13,835 nucleotides of DNA, from the NCBI GenBank assembly GCA_031254685.1, contig JAIRTZ010000123.1, positions 1-13,835 on the forward strand, written 5' to 3'. Origin of the DNA: Methanomassiliicoccaceae archaeon (GTDB taxonomy: Archaea; Thermoplasmatota; Thermoplasmata; Methanomassiliicoccales; Methanomethylophilaceae). The notes under the pieces are model-generated. The model had not been told where the DNA came from. It was given only the letters and a program-made list of their open reading frames with translations, and did not search any database. Both the position numbers and the translations under genes were made by a program. This document shows, piece by piece, positions 5,977-13,139 of this stretch (position 1 is the first letter of the stretch; each line of letters opens with the position of its first letter).

Positions 5977-7875
5977 ATGTCGAAAATAACAGCGGTCGCA
6001 GTACTCGTGGTGATAGCATTGGTCGCGGCGGGAGCCTACTTTCTGTTCGTCGCGCCGGATGACGATAACGGACCCGGGCCGGGGCCGGGACCGGACCCCG
6101 GCACCGATCCGGCGATGTTCACGGTCACGCCCGGCGCGATAACGGGGGCCGGAACGATATACGTGTCCGTTGACGGCGCCGAAGAGGTATTCGCGAACGT
6201 TATCGAACTGGAGGAAGGCACCGAGGCGACATTCCGCGCCGAACCGGATCCGCCCGCGGTGTTCTCGAAATGGATCGGGCTGCCGTCGGATGCCGCGGAC
6301 AGCACGTACACGCTGACCGTGAGCGCGGATATCGAGGTCGGCGCGGTTTTCGCTATTGCGGAATATTCGATGAAGTTCACGATCACGCCGGCCGCGATGA
6401 ACGGCGACGGTAAGATATATGTGTCAGTGGACGGCATCGAGAAAGAATTCACCGGTCCGATAAACGTGGAGGAAGGCGCCGAGGTGACATTCACCGCCGA
6501 CCCCTCCGGATCGCTGCGGTTCTCATATTGGACGGGGCTCCCGGTGCTTACCGGGAGCACGTACGTGCTTACGGCGGACGGGGACTATGACGTAGGCTCC
6601 GTATTCCTGGACCCGGACGCGCCGGACGTGTTCATGCTGTCGCCCGGCCCGGTGACGGGCACGGGCAAGGTCTACATATCGATCGGCGGGTCCGAGGAGG
6701 AGTTCCTGAACGATATTCACGTATTCGGCGGCACAGAGGCGACGCTGCGCGCCGCACCGACCGGCCACACGGAATTCCTGCAATGGGACGGGCTGCCGGG
6801 CGCGTCCAACCCGTACACGCTGACCGTCGATGACAATTATGACGTAGGCGCGATACTCGTGGATGCGGAACCGCCCGAGGACGGGGAGCTGACGATACAT
6901 TTCCTTGAGCTCGGGAATAAATTCACCGGAGACTGCATCTACATCAATTACGGTGAGATCGATATACTCATAGACGCCGGTTCCCGCACGTCGTCGTCGG
7001 CGACGATAATAGACTATATCAGCCGATACATACAGGACGATACCATCGAGTACGTCATCGCTACGCATGCGCACCAGGACCATATCGCCGGATTCTACAG
7101 CACAAAGACCACAACGGGAGTTCTTGACGCATTCACGATCGGGACGATCATCGATTATCCGAGGACGGACACCGCCACGGCGACGCGCACGAACTACGAG
7201 AGCACAAGGGACCGTCTGGTCGCGGGCGAGGGCACGGAACATTACACCGCGCTGCAATGCTACAACAACGCCGGCGGCGCTCAGCGCGTATACGAATTGG
7301 CGCCGGGACTGACGATGGAGATACTGTATCAGCCGTATTACGTTGCGAAATCGAGCTCCGAGAATAATTATTCCGTATGCGTGATGATAACGCAGGACGG
7401 GAAACAATATCTTTTCACAGGGGATCTCGAAAGTGCCGGCGAGGCGGGGCTCGTCGGTCACTACGAAGCGAATCACGGCGGCCTCGGACACTGCGTTCTG
7501 TACAAGGGAGGCCACCACGGCTCGTCGACGTCGTCCAACGTGAGCCTGCTAAACGCGATAACGCCGGAGTACGTGATAATATGCACATGCGCCGGGACGG
7601 CGGAGTATTCGTCCACGGTGCCGAACCAATTCCCGACGCAGGAGTTCATCGACAGGATTGCGCCGTATACCGATAAAGTGTACATAACGACGCAGATCGT
7701 GAACTACTCGGCGGGCGTGTACAGACCGATGAACGGGAATGTGATATTCGCGGTCACGAGCGGGGACGATACCGTGACGATAATATGCAGCGGCGACGAT
7801 AAGATACTGAAGGAAACGGAATGGTTCCTTGCGTACAGGACAATGCCCGCCGCATGGACGGCACCGGGGCCCTGA
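5977..7875 (+). CDS. Membrane-anchored surface protein with three beta repeats and ComEC-type metallo-beta-lactamase domain
   Basis: This 632-residue exported protein has an N-terminal hydrophobic anchor (about 5-26), a Gly-Pro linker (32-45), three related repeats of about 85 residues (47-131, 132-218, 219-296), and a metallo-beta-lactamase-fold domain from about 304. The domain shows THAHQDH (363-369), FTGDLE (480-485) and GGHHGSSTS (511-519), the arrangement of ComEC C-terminal and related standalone hydrolases, with His/Asp residues suited to two metal ions. It should face outside the cell; the substrate is unknown, with nucleic acid or a phosphodiester possible from ComEC kinship. ATG 5977 is preferred over ATG 5971 because GGAGG ends 6 bases before it. 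It is monocistronic by layout, since TATA boxes lie on both sides. Confidence 0.88.
   Translation: MSKITAVAVLVVIALVAAGAYFLFVAPDDDNGPGPGPGPDPGTDPAMFTVTPGAITGAGTIYVSVDGAEEVFANVIELEEGTEATFRAEPDPPAVFSKWIGLPSDAADSTYTLTVSADIEVGAVFAIAEYSMKFTITPAAMNGDGKIYVSVDGIEKEFTGPINVEEGAEVTFTADPSGSLRFSYWTGLPVLTGSTYVLTADGDYDVGSVFLDPDAPDVFMLSPGPVTGTGKVYISIGGSEEEFLNDIHVFGGTEATLRAAPTGHTEFLQWDGLPGASNPYTLTVDDNYDVGAILVDAEPPEDGELTIHFLELGNKFTGDCIYINYGEIDILIDAGSRTSSSATIIDYISRYIQDDTIEYVIATHAHQDHIAGFYSTKTTTGVLDAFTIGTIIDYPRTDTATATRTNYESTRDRLVAGEGTEHYTALQCYNNAGGAQRVYELAPGLTMEILYQPYYVAKSSSENNYSVCVMITQDGKQYLFTGDLESAGEAGLVGHYEANHGGLGHCVLYKGGHHGSSTSSNVSLLNAITPEYVIICTCAGTAEYSSTVPNQFPTQEFIDRIAPYTDKVYITTQIVNYSAGVYRPMNGNVIFAVTSGDDTVTIICSGDDKILKETEWFLAYRTMPAAWTAPGP
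6115..6864 (+). repeat. Three tandem protein repeats in the surface metallo-beta-lactamase
   Basis: Three units start near 6115, 6370 and 6631. Each follows the pattern F-x-[VIL]-[TS]-P, then G-x-G-x-[IV]-Y-[VI]-S-[VI]-x-G, then an E/A-T-F/L-R/T-A segment, then W-x-G-L-P, and closes with Y-x-L-T and a V-G-[AS] end. They look like the beta-rich modules common in gut microbial surface proteins and probably act as a stalk. Confidence 0.8.
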
Positions 7876-7892
7876 GGAGGACGGAGTCAAAC

Positions 7893-7898
7893 TTTATA
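7893..7898 (+). promoter_or_regulatory. TATA box of the small membrane protein gene
   Basis: TTTATA lies 52 to 57 bases before ATG 7950, just after the stop of the upstream gene. It predicts transcription from about 7922, with AAGGTG (7937-7942) in the leader as the ribosome site. Confidence 0.45.
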
Positions 7899-7949
7899 CC
7901 ATGCGCGGACATACACGTCGCAATACGGAAAAAAGGAAGGTGTGAGATA

Positions 7950-8183
7950 ATGAAATTGGACATCAAGAGCAGATTCAGCATAATGGGTCTGTCGATAGGC
8001 GTAGTGGCGGCGCTCATCCTGGTCATATGGCTCGCGGTCATGCTGATCGCGGTGATCTGGGTGCTTCTGTACGTGATCTACAAGGGACCGAAGGAGGACC
8101 TGCTGCAGTTCCTCATCTTCGGGGCGATAGGGGCGTTCGTGACGTTCGCGGTGTTTATTCTTCTCGCAGTGCTGCTGACGTGA
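7950..8183 (+). CDS. Small two-helix membrane protein
   Basis: A 77-residue protein beginning MKLDIKSRFSIMGLSIG. Two hydrophobic stretches, about 11-39 and 48-76, are separated by a short polar turn (YKGPKEDLLQ), so it should be an integral membrane hairpin with almost no soluble part. ATG 7950 is chosen because GGAAGGTG (7935-7942) precedes it by 7 bases and upstream codons read into the leader. Function is unknown. It lies between two exported enzymes, the metallo-beta-lactamase and the transglutaminase-like protein, and converges with the latter; a link with either is only positional. Confidence 0.75.
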   Translation: MKLDIKSRFSIMGLSIGVVAALILVIWLAVMLIAVIWVLLYVIYKGPKEDLLQFLIFGAIGAFVTFAVFILLAVLLT

Positions 8184-8191
8184 CGGACGGA

Positions 8192-8200
8192 TAAAAAAAA
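8192..8200 (-). terminator. T-run terminator after the transglutaminase-like gene
   Basis: On the minus strand TGGTTTTTTTTA occurs about 26 to 37 bases after the stop codon at 8229. Archaeal RNA polymerase terminates at such T-runs without a needed hairpin. The same 12 bases recur at 11905-11916. Confidence 0.55.
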
Positions 8201-8203
8201 CCA

Positions 8204-8222
8204 TTTATCGTTCTTTCATTTT
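8204..8222 (+). terminator. T-rich terminator after the small membrane protein gene
   Basis: A pyrimidine and T-rich stretch (TTTATCGTTCTTTCATTTT) begins 20 bases after the stop of the 7950 gene, so both strands carry a terminator signal in this convergent gap. Confidence 0.4.
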
Positions 8223-8228
8223 CACGTG

Positions 8229-9494
8229 TCAGATGACGTACGTTTCCGCTATGTTGTATCCCGGCGGCCTGAATCCCACGTTGGCGCTGTTCAGCCAGCT
8301 TGTGCCGACCTCCGCCGTCGCCTCGCAGTAATAGTACCGGTCGCCGTTCCCGTCGGTGACGTATGACGGGTTGCCGTTCGGTTCGCTGACCGTGCAGATG
8401 CCGGCGGCCATATGGGCGCCGAGGTAATTGTTGTTCGTATCATAGCAGTGGACCTTGTACAGGACCACCTTGTAGCCGAGCGATTTCAGCAGGGCGGCGT
8501 ATAAAAATACGTGATCCTCGCAATCGCCCGCGTTCTCCCAGAGGGTCTACGCGGGGAGCTTCCAATAATCGTCCACGCCCTTGCCGTCGATATCGTACTC
8601 GTACGGTATGCTCTGAACGAATTTCAGGATGTAATTGGCAAGCGCGAGATCGTCCATCGTCGGGTCGGAACTCTTGAGGTCCAGCGCAAGGGACCTGATA
8701 GTGGGATCGTTATGCGTGACGTAGCTTCCGATCCGGTGGAATCCGTTGTCCCTCGGCAGCGGTGACGTTAACGAATTGTAATACCACGCGAACGACAGCT
8801 GCGGGTCCCACACGGCCGGCATGTTGTTGATCAATCCGAAAATGGACCAGTTGCCCTTCTGGTATCTCCATGAGAAGTGCTTCGTCACCACCTCGTCAAC
8901 GATCTTGACCACCGTGTCCGTTACAGAGGTGCCGTCGGAGTATTCGGCGGTATGCGTTATCCGCAGGGCCCTTCCTTCGGTGACGCAGAACGACGAGGAC
9001 ACATCCGCGCAGCACGCCGCCGTCCTGTTCACGAGCACTTCGCCGGTGATGATGTCCGTCACAAGCCATGTCCTTCCGACGACGTCATCGTCATATACGG
9101 AGGTCATCGTGATCACAGCCGGGGCAACGGCATAGGACGGCGTGACGGTGAACGATCCGCAGGATACTTCGGAATAGCGCGCTTCCAGCGATACGTGCTT
9201 CCCGACCACGAAGGTATACGTTTCCGAAGAACATCTCAGGACGTCGCCGTCGAACCAGCCGTCGAACGTATAACCGTCCGCCGTCGCACGGACGGAGCAT
9301 GTGAATACCTCGCCCTTCATGCATTGGCCGCCGCATGTCGATACGGTTCCGGCGTCCGGATTGTTAACGGACACCTCTATATCGTATATCCCTCCCGGGT
9401 CGTCGGACTGCGACAGATAGAATGAGTACGCTCCGGCGGCTATCGCCAGTATGACCACAAGTAATACGATCTTTTTGACGGCCAAGGGTCCCAT
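8229..9494 (-). CDS. Membrane-anchored transglutaminase-like protein with in-frame amber codon (possible pyrrolysine)
   Basis: A single minus-strand frame of 422 codons is interrupted only by TAG at 8547-8549 (codon 316). It has an N-terminal anchor (about 8-27), a Cys-containing bacterial-type repeat (about 35-108), a PKD-like beta domain (about 113-195) and a transglutaminase/protease-like domain. Right after the TAG comes TLWENAGDCEDH, the catalytic Cys325, then AHMAAG with His361 and YYYCEAT with Glu391, a complete triad. In related archaeal proteins I know the position before TL is usually Glu, so GAG to TAG is one base away. It may be read as pyrrolysine, or be a fresh nonsense mutation or a sequencing error. 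ATG 9494 fits the TATA box (9531-9538) and the GGAAGGG before it. Confidence 0.75.
8547..8549 (-). other. In-frame TAG codon before the transglutaminase active site
   Basis: The minus strand reads GCG TAG ACC CTC TGG here. The upstream frame (to KLPA) and the downstream frame (from TLWENAGDCEDH) are the same, and both encode one transglutaminase domain. Termination here would remove the whole catalytic triad. No other intact gene in the window contains or ends with TAG. Confidence 0.85.
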
Positions 9495-9530
9495 CCCTTC
9501 CTTTACTGCGTTGCGCATCGCGTTATGCCT

Positions 9531-9538
9531 ATTTATAA
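9531..9538 (-). promoter_or_regulatory. TATA box of the transglutaminase-like gene
   Basis: Read on the minus strand this is TTATAAAT, 37 to 44 bases before ATG 9494, predicting a transcript start near 9509. In-frame ATGs at 9554 and 9518 would lie upstream of that start and are therefore rejected. Confidence 0.6.
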
Positions 9539-9574
9539 GGATACGTGAACGCATGCCCGCGGGGGAGAGTTTGA

Positions 9575-9583
9575 TTTATTAAC
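9575..9583 (+). promoter_or_regulatory. TATA box of the short-chain dehydrogenase gene
   Basis: TTTATTAAC lies 31 to 39 bases before ATG 9614 and predicts a short leader starting near 9604. It is divergent from the transglutaminase promoter, about 40 bases away. Confidence 0.5.
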
Positions 9584-9613
9584 GCGGTGCGGATACGCAA
9601 ACGAGAGGATAAC

Positions 9614-10411
9614 ATGGCGGTCATCATCACAGGCGCGTCGAAGGGAATAGGCTTTGCGCTCGCGGGAAGGATGGCGTCCGCCGGTCATATCGTGTACTCG
9701 TTCAGCAGGACGGCGCCCGCCGATACGAGGATAAGGCACATACCGTGCGATGTCTCCGACACGAAGAGCGTGGACGATGCGTTCAGGGAGTTCTTCGAAA
9801 AGGAGACCGATATCGACATCCTGGTGAACAACGCCGGCATCGGCATAAGCGGCGCGTCCGAATATGCGGACGAGGATGATATCAAGAAAATATTCGGCGT
9901 CAACTTCCACGGCGCCGTCCGATGCTCTCAGCGCGCGGTCCCGAGGATGCGCGAACAGGGGCGCGGAAAGATTATATTCATATCATCGGCCGCCGCTGTA
10001 TTCCCGATACCGTTCCAATCGTTCTACACCGCAACGAAATCCGCCGTCAGCGCATTCGCCGAAGGGCTCCGTATGGAGCTCAGGCCGTTCGGGATACAGG
10101 TGGGCACCGTACTGCTCTGCGACACGAGGACGGAATTCACGGCGAACCGTAAAAAGAATGTCAGCGGGGAAGAGTTCTACGGGAACAGGATAGAACATTC
10201 CGTCTCGATCATGGAGAATGACGAACAGAACGGCATGAGCGCCGAAAGGGCGGCGGAGAGGATATCGTCATATCTGGAGAGAAAAAGGACGAGGAGCTGC
10301 AAAGCGGTCGGCTCGCAGTTCAGGGTGCCGTTGCCCGTGCTGCTGTTCCTGAACCGCATATTGCCGCGCGGGACGGTGCTCGGGATACTTTACCGCATAT
10401 ACGGCAAATGA
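9614..10411 (+). CDS. Short-chain dehydrogenase/reductase (SDR family)
   Basis: A 265-residue classical SDR. It has the nucleotide-binding TGASKGIG (residues 6-13), CDVSD (45-49), NNAG (72-75), serines at 124-125, and the catalytic pair Tyr138 and Lys142 in YTATK. The Ser-Tyr-Lys triad and the Asn of the tetrad region (N97) are present, so it should be an active NAD(P)H oxidoreductase. The substrate-binding C-terminus is basic, and the last stretch (LPVLLFLNRILPRGTVLGI) is hydrophobic, as in lipid-acting SDRs that associate with membranes; that is inference. ATG 9614 follows GAGAGG by 6 bases and fits the TATA box. It has its own promoter and a 69-base gap to the next gene. Confidence 0.9.
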   Translation: MAVIITGASKGIGFALAGRMASAGHIVYSFSRTAPADTRIRHIPCDVSDTKSVDDAFREFFEKETDIDILVNNAGIGISGASEYADEDDIKKIFGVNFHGAVRCSQRAVPRMREQGRGKIIFISSAAAVFPIPFQSFYTATKSAVSAFAEGLRMELRPFGIQVGTVLLCDTRTEFTANRKKNVSGEEFYGNRIEHSVSIMENDEQNGMSAERAAERISSYLERKRTRSCKAVGSQFRVPLPVLLFLNRILPRGTVLGILYRIYGK

Positions 10412-10432
10412 TATGAATTCCACACTGACGGA

Positions 10433-10460
10433 AAGTATATTAATGATACTAACTATACTT
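10433..10460. promoter_or_regulatory. Promoter with 7-bp inverted repeat before the TTG-start gene
   Basis: AAGTATA (10433-10439) and TATACTT (10454-10460) form a perfect inverted repeat with a 14-base spacer, overlapping the best TATA-like sequence (GTATATTAAT, 10435-10444). The predicted transcript start lies near 10467. A repressor bound here would block TBP, so it may be an operator; AT-rich chance symmetry is the alternative. Confidence 0.4.
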
Positions 10461-10480
10461 GATAACCTAAAGGTGAGGAA

Positions 10481-10894
10481 TTGTTCAGTCAGACCATTGA
10501 CCATTTGAAGAATATCGATCTGATCGGAAAGGACGATATCGTGATCGCATGCATGGACAACGTCATAGCGTCGGCCGTCCCGGGCGGGACGATAGGGAAT
10601 CAGATAGCGTTCTCGATAGCCGACCGCTACATAATGGCGGTGAACAGGCACAGTTTAAGCTTATTCGACGTCGACAAGGAGACGGGAGAGTTCTTAGGCA
10701 TATGCTCCAAATTCGGAAGGAAAGAGATAATCGGGGCGAATGTGAGGAACTCCCTCGGCTCGTTCAGCGTAACGCTGAGAACGGCGTCCGAAAAGCGCGT
10801 ATACAAGACGGGCAACATGTTCCACGGATATCTTCAAAAAGATAACATCGCGAGACTGAAGGAATTCTTCGAATCGGACTTCAGGAACGCATGA
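10481..10894 (+). CDS. Small soluble protein of unknown function, TTG start
   Basis: A 137-residue protein starting MFSQTIDHLKNIDLIG. A helix is followed by alternating strands (DDIVIACMDNVIASAV, IAFSIADRYIMAVN, GSFSVTLRTASEK, KTGNMF) and a C-terminal helix (NIARLKEFFESD). This strand pattern plus final helix resembles bacterial PH-like domains, but no signature is certain. The TTG start is supported by AGGTGAGG (10471-10478) 2 bases before it and by a TATA-like box at 10435-10444. The phrase HSLSLFDVDKETGEFLG suggests an exposed hairpin. It converges with the zinc-ribbon gene across a 14-bp palindrome. Function is unknown. Confidence 0.75.
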   Translation: MFSQTIDHLKNIDLIGKDDIVIACMDNVIASAVPGGTIGNQIAFSIADRYIMAVNRHSLSLFDVDKETGEFLGICSKFGRKEIIGANVRNSLGSFSVTLRTASEKRVYKTGNMFHGYLQKDNIARLKEFFESDFRNA

Positions 10895-10911
10895 ATCAGC
10901 GGATATCACGC

Positions 10912-10925
10912 CGCAGACGTCTGCG
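10912..10925. repeat. 14-bp perfect palindrome between convergent genes
   Basis: CGCAGACGTCTGCG is fully self-complementary and lies between the stops of the 10481 gene and the minus-strand zinc-ribbon gene. It could be a shared termination or boundary element or a protein-binding site; no T-run follows. Confidence 0.6.
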
Positions 10926-10939
10926 TACCGGACCGCCGT

Positions 10940-11866
10940 TCACTTGCGCGACCAGAAGCCCTTCTTCTTTTCCGCCGTTCCGTCCTCCGCGCCGTTCCCG
11001 CCCAGTCTTTCTGCGGATGCCCTCAGGTCCGCGATGCCTTTGAGGTAGAGCGAATATGGGGAGTCGTCGCGCGTACGCGCCTCCTTCTTTGCCCGCTGGA
11101 TCTGGCTGTGGGTGAGTTTATCCGTGAACTGATCGCCGACGAACTTATCTTCCTCCGCCGACAGTCTGTCCGCCTCGGCCCTCATCCCGGAGGCGATGAA
11201 TCCCTTCTCGCCGGCATCAAGGGTATCGGATACGGATTCGATCATCAAAATGCCGTACGGGGAGAAACAGAAGCCGGACACGGACCTAAGGGAGTTTCCG
11301 TAGATCGAGAAGCGGAGCCGGTACGTGCCCGTGAATCTTTTCTTTTCGGCGACATCCTTTTTGATCTGCGCGGCCCATACCGAATGTACCGTCTCTTTCA
11401 CGGCATCCCCGCATATTCTTATCATAAGTTCGTACGTCATGCGGCAGGCATTCTCATTCTTGAGGGCCATGGACCCGATCCATTCGCTGACGACGGTCTC
11501 TTTCTCCTTTTCGTTCGCAAGCTTGTATGCCGTCTCGTACGGCGTATCCGAATCGCTACCCATGTGCGCCTGCACCCGCGCGTACCCGAGCCACCCCCTG
11601 TGATCGCCCGGAGCGGCGTCCGTCGCCTTCTGGAATTTGATCAAGGCCTCCGAGTCCCGCCCCACTCCCAGCAGGACGTTCCCGTCCGCGATAAGCTCGT
11701 CGACGCCCTTCGAGGACCTCCCGTAATTGTTGATGACCGTGTTATTGACGATCTCGTCTTTGATTATGTGCTTCGTGCCGCAGTAGCTGCAGAAGCATAT
11801 CTCTCTGCTGTCGTCAAGTTCCATCTGACCGCCGCATTGTTTGCAGATAAGGCTTATGATCGCCAT
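10940..11866 (-). CDS. Zinc-ribbon and TPR-like protein
   Basis: A 308-residue protein with an N-terminal zinc ribbon, C8-x2-C11 and C26-x2-C29 (CKQCGG and CSYCGT), then a linker (about 35-55) and a TPR-like pair of helices with ADGNVLLGVGRDSEALIKF and FQKATDAAPGDHRGWLGYA (about 60-96). The C-terminal half has a beta segment (TGTYRLRFSIYGN) and ends in a basic tail (AEKKKGFWSRK). The same architecture is common in gut bacteria and methanogens for uncharacterised proteins that probably bind proteins. ATG 11866 follows AAGAGGGG closely, so the start is secure. It is divergent from homoserine dehydrogenase. Its promoter is not obvious; a T8 run and GGTAAAC-like repeats lie upstream. Confidence 0.82.
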   Translation of the reverse strand: MAIISLICKQCGGQMELDDSREICFCSYCGTKHIIKDEIVNNTVINNYGRSSKGVDELIADGNVLLGVGRDSEALIKFQKATDAAPGDHRGWLGYARVQAHMGSDSDTPYETAYKLANEKEKETVVSEWIGSMALKNENACRMTYELMIRICGDAVKETVHSVWAAQIKKDVAEKKRFTGTYRLRFSIYGNSLRSVSGFCFSPYGILMIESVSDTLDAGEKGFIASGMRAEADRLSAEEDKFVGDQFTDKLTHSQIQRAKKEARTRDDSPYSLYLKGIADLRASAERLGGNGAEDGTAEKKKGFWSRK

Positions 11867-11884
11867 GTGTTCCCCTCTTATGTG

Positions 11885-11918
11885 ATTGGTAAACGGTTAA
11901 CTGGTAAAAAAAACCAAT
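11885..11918. promoter_or_regulatory. Repeat cluster and T8 run upstream of the zinc-ribbon gene
   Basis: Three near-repeats GGTAAAC (11888), GGTTAAC (11895) and GGTAAAA (11903) are set 7 to 8 bases apart, bracketed by ATTGGT (11885-11890) and ACCAAT (11913-11918) as an inverted repeat. The minus strand carries TGGTTTTTTTTA at 11905-11916, as after the transglutaminase gene. It may hold an operator, or a terminator insulating the divergent genes. Confidence 0.35.
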
Positions 11919-11956
11919 ACACGGCATCGTACCGAACGATTTTCCGTACATTCGGA

Positions 11957-11965
11957 CTTTATATG
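11957..11965 (+). promoter_or_regulatory. TATA box upstream of homoserine dehydrogenase
   Basis: CTTTATATG predicts transcription from about 11987 and a leader of about 70 bases. A second candidate, GATAAATATC (11987-11997), would give a leader of about 40 bases. Confidence 0.45.
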
Positions 11966-12059
11966 CAAAGCGGAGGCAGGGGTTACGATAAATATCAAAA
12001 ACACATTACAGTACAGAAAGATACACATCCGTATGCGGAAAAAAATTGACGTGAGCATC

Positions 12060-13031
12060 ATGATTAACATTGCGATACTAGGGTTCGGCATCGTCGGTTC
12101 CGGCACATATGACCTCACGGTCGAGAACGCCGCGTCCATTGAGAAAAAGGTCGGCGTTCCGGTAAGGGTCAAGAAGATAGTTGACATTCTCGATTTCAGC
12201 AAGCACCCGGCGAGAGATCTCATTACGAAGAATTTCGACGACGTAAAGAACGATCCGGAGATATCCATCGTGGTCGAAACGATAGGAGGCACACGCGTCG
12301 CATACGAGTTCACCAAGGCGGCGCTGCTGGCAGGCAAGAGCGTTGTCACGAGCAATAAGGCGCTCGTGTCCGAGCACGGCCTCGAACTGACGAAAATAGC
12401 AAAGGAGAAGAACGTCAGATATCTGTTCGAAGCGAGCGTCGGAGGCGGCATACCGATAATACGGCCTCTCAAGCAATGTCTGGCCGCGAACGAGATCGAG
12501 GAGATATACGGCGTATTGAACGGAACGACGAATTACATTCTCACGAAGATGCGCGACGAAGGCACGTCATTCGCGGACGCGCTCAAGCAGGCGCAGGACA
12601 AGGGTTACGCGGAGAAGGACCCGGCCGACGACATCAACGGCGCCGACGCGGCAAGGAAGATAAACATCCTCTCGTGGGTGGCGTTCGGGGAGCTCGTCGA
12701 TTACGATAAGATAGAAAGGAGAGGCGTCGGAGATATCACGCCAAACGACATAAAGAAGGCGAAGGCGGACGGCGTCGTGATAAAGATGGTCGCCAGGGCC
12801 AAACGGGTCGACGGCAAGATCGTCTGCAGCGTTGCGCCCCAGCGCGTACCGCTGGGAAGTCCGTTCGCATTGGTCGACGGCGTACAGAACGCGATCATCG
12901 TCCGCGGTAACTTCGTCGGCGAGGTGATGTTCTACGGACCGGGCGCCGGCGGCAGAGCAACGGCAAGCGCCGTCATGAGCGATGTCATTGAGATCGCGCG
13001 GAATATCGTCGCGCACAGCAAGCGCGCATAA
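12060..13031 (+). CDS. hom: Homoserine dehydrogenase
   Basis: A 323-residue enzyme that reduces aspartate semialdehyde to homoserine with NAD(P)H, the branch point to threonine and methionine. It has the NAD(P) motif GFGIVGSG (8-15), VVTSNKALV (95-103), EASVGGGIP (124-132), GVLNGTTNYI (151-160) and the family signature around GYAEKDPADDINGADAARK (182-200), including catalytic Asp196 and Lys200. It ends after the catalytic domain without an ACT domain, as in other short archaeal enzymes, so no threonine feedback domain is present. ATG 12060 is preferred over ATG 12033 because GTGAG precedes it and the Rossmann strand then starts at residue 3. No other threonine genes are adjacent. Confidence 0.94.
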   Translation: MINIAILGFGIVGSGTYDLTVENAASIEKKVGVPVRVKKIVDILDFSKHPARDLITKNFDDVKNDPEISIVVETIGGTRVAYEFTKAALLAGKSVVTSNKALVSEHGLELTKIAKEKNVRYLFEASVGGGIPIIRPLKQCLAANEIEEIYGVLNGTTNYILTKMRDEGTSFADALKQAQDKGYAEKDPADDINGADAARKINILSWVAFGELVDYDKIERRGVGDITPNDIKKAKADGVVIKMVARAKRVDGKIVCSVAPQRVPLGSPFALVDGVQNAIIVRGNFVGEVMFYGPGAGGRATASAVMSDVIEIARNIVAHSKRA

Positions 13032-13056
13032 GCCGCGGCTGCGGTCTCGCGGACAT

Positions 13057-13076
13057 TCCGCAACATGTTTTGCGGA
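13057..13076. terminator. Hairpin between homoserine dehydrogenase and the SANT-like gene
   Basis: TCCGCAA (13057-13063) and TTGCGGA (13070-13076) pair perfectly with a 6-base loop (CATGTT), 25 bases after the stop of hom. There is no T-run after it, so it could end the hom transcript weakly or be an operator for the next gene, whose weak TATA-like sequence is at about 13088-13095. Confidence 0.4.
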
Positions 13077-13139
13077 CATATGAAAAGCATTTAACGGAGA
13101 ACATAGATTCACCCGCAATCGTACAAAGGAGAGATGCAG

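Noticed and set aside
5870..6019. Upstream extension of the CofE-like gene to 6019
   Set aside because: The extension would include the minus-strand TATA box and overlap the divergent gene; the family-like sequence starts at ATG 5869.
6523..7518. 331-codon open frame on the minus strand opposite the metallo-beta-lactamase gene
   Set aside because: It is Arg-rich with no motif, has no promoter or ribosome site, and mirrors the GC-biased third positions of the plus-strand gene, whose catalytic motifs are clear.
7877..8183. Longer start for the 77-residue membrane protein at 7821
   Set aside because: The extension overlaps the end of the upstream gene and passes through a TATA box; ATG 7950 has a good ribosome site and yields a clean membrane hairpin.
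8547..9554. Annotating only a truncated protein ending at the TAG, plus a separate short gene at 8229-8468
   Set aside because: The 26 codons between the TAG and 8468 continue the same frame and encode the catalytic cysteine motif, so the two pieces are one gene.
11108..12049. 313-codon plus-strand frame opposite the zinc-ribbon gene, running into the hom leader
   Set aside because: The minus-strand frame has a zinc ribbon, a strong ribosome site and natural composition; the plus frame has none of these.
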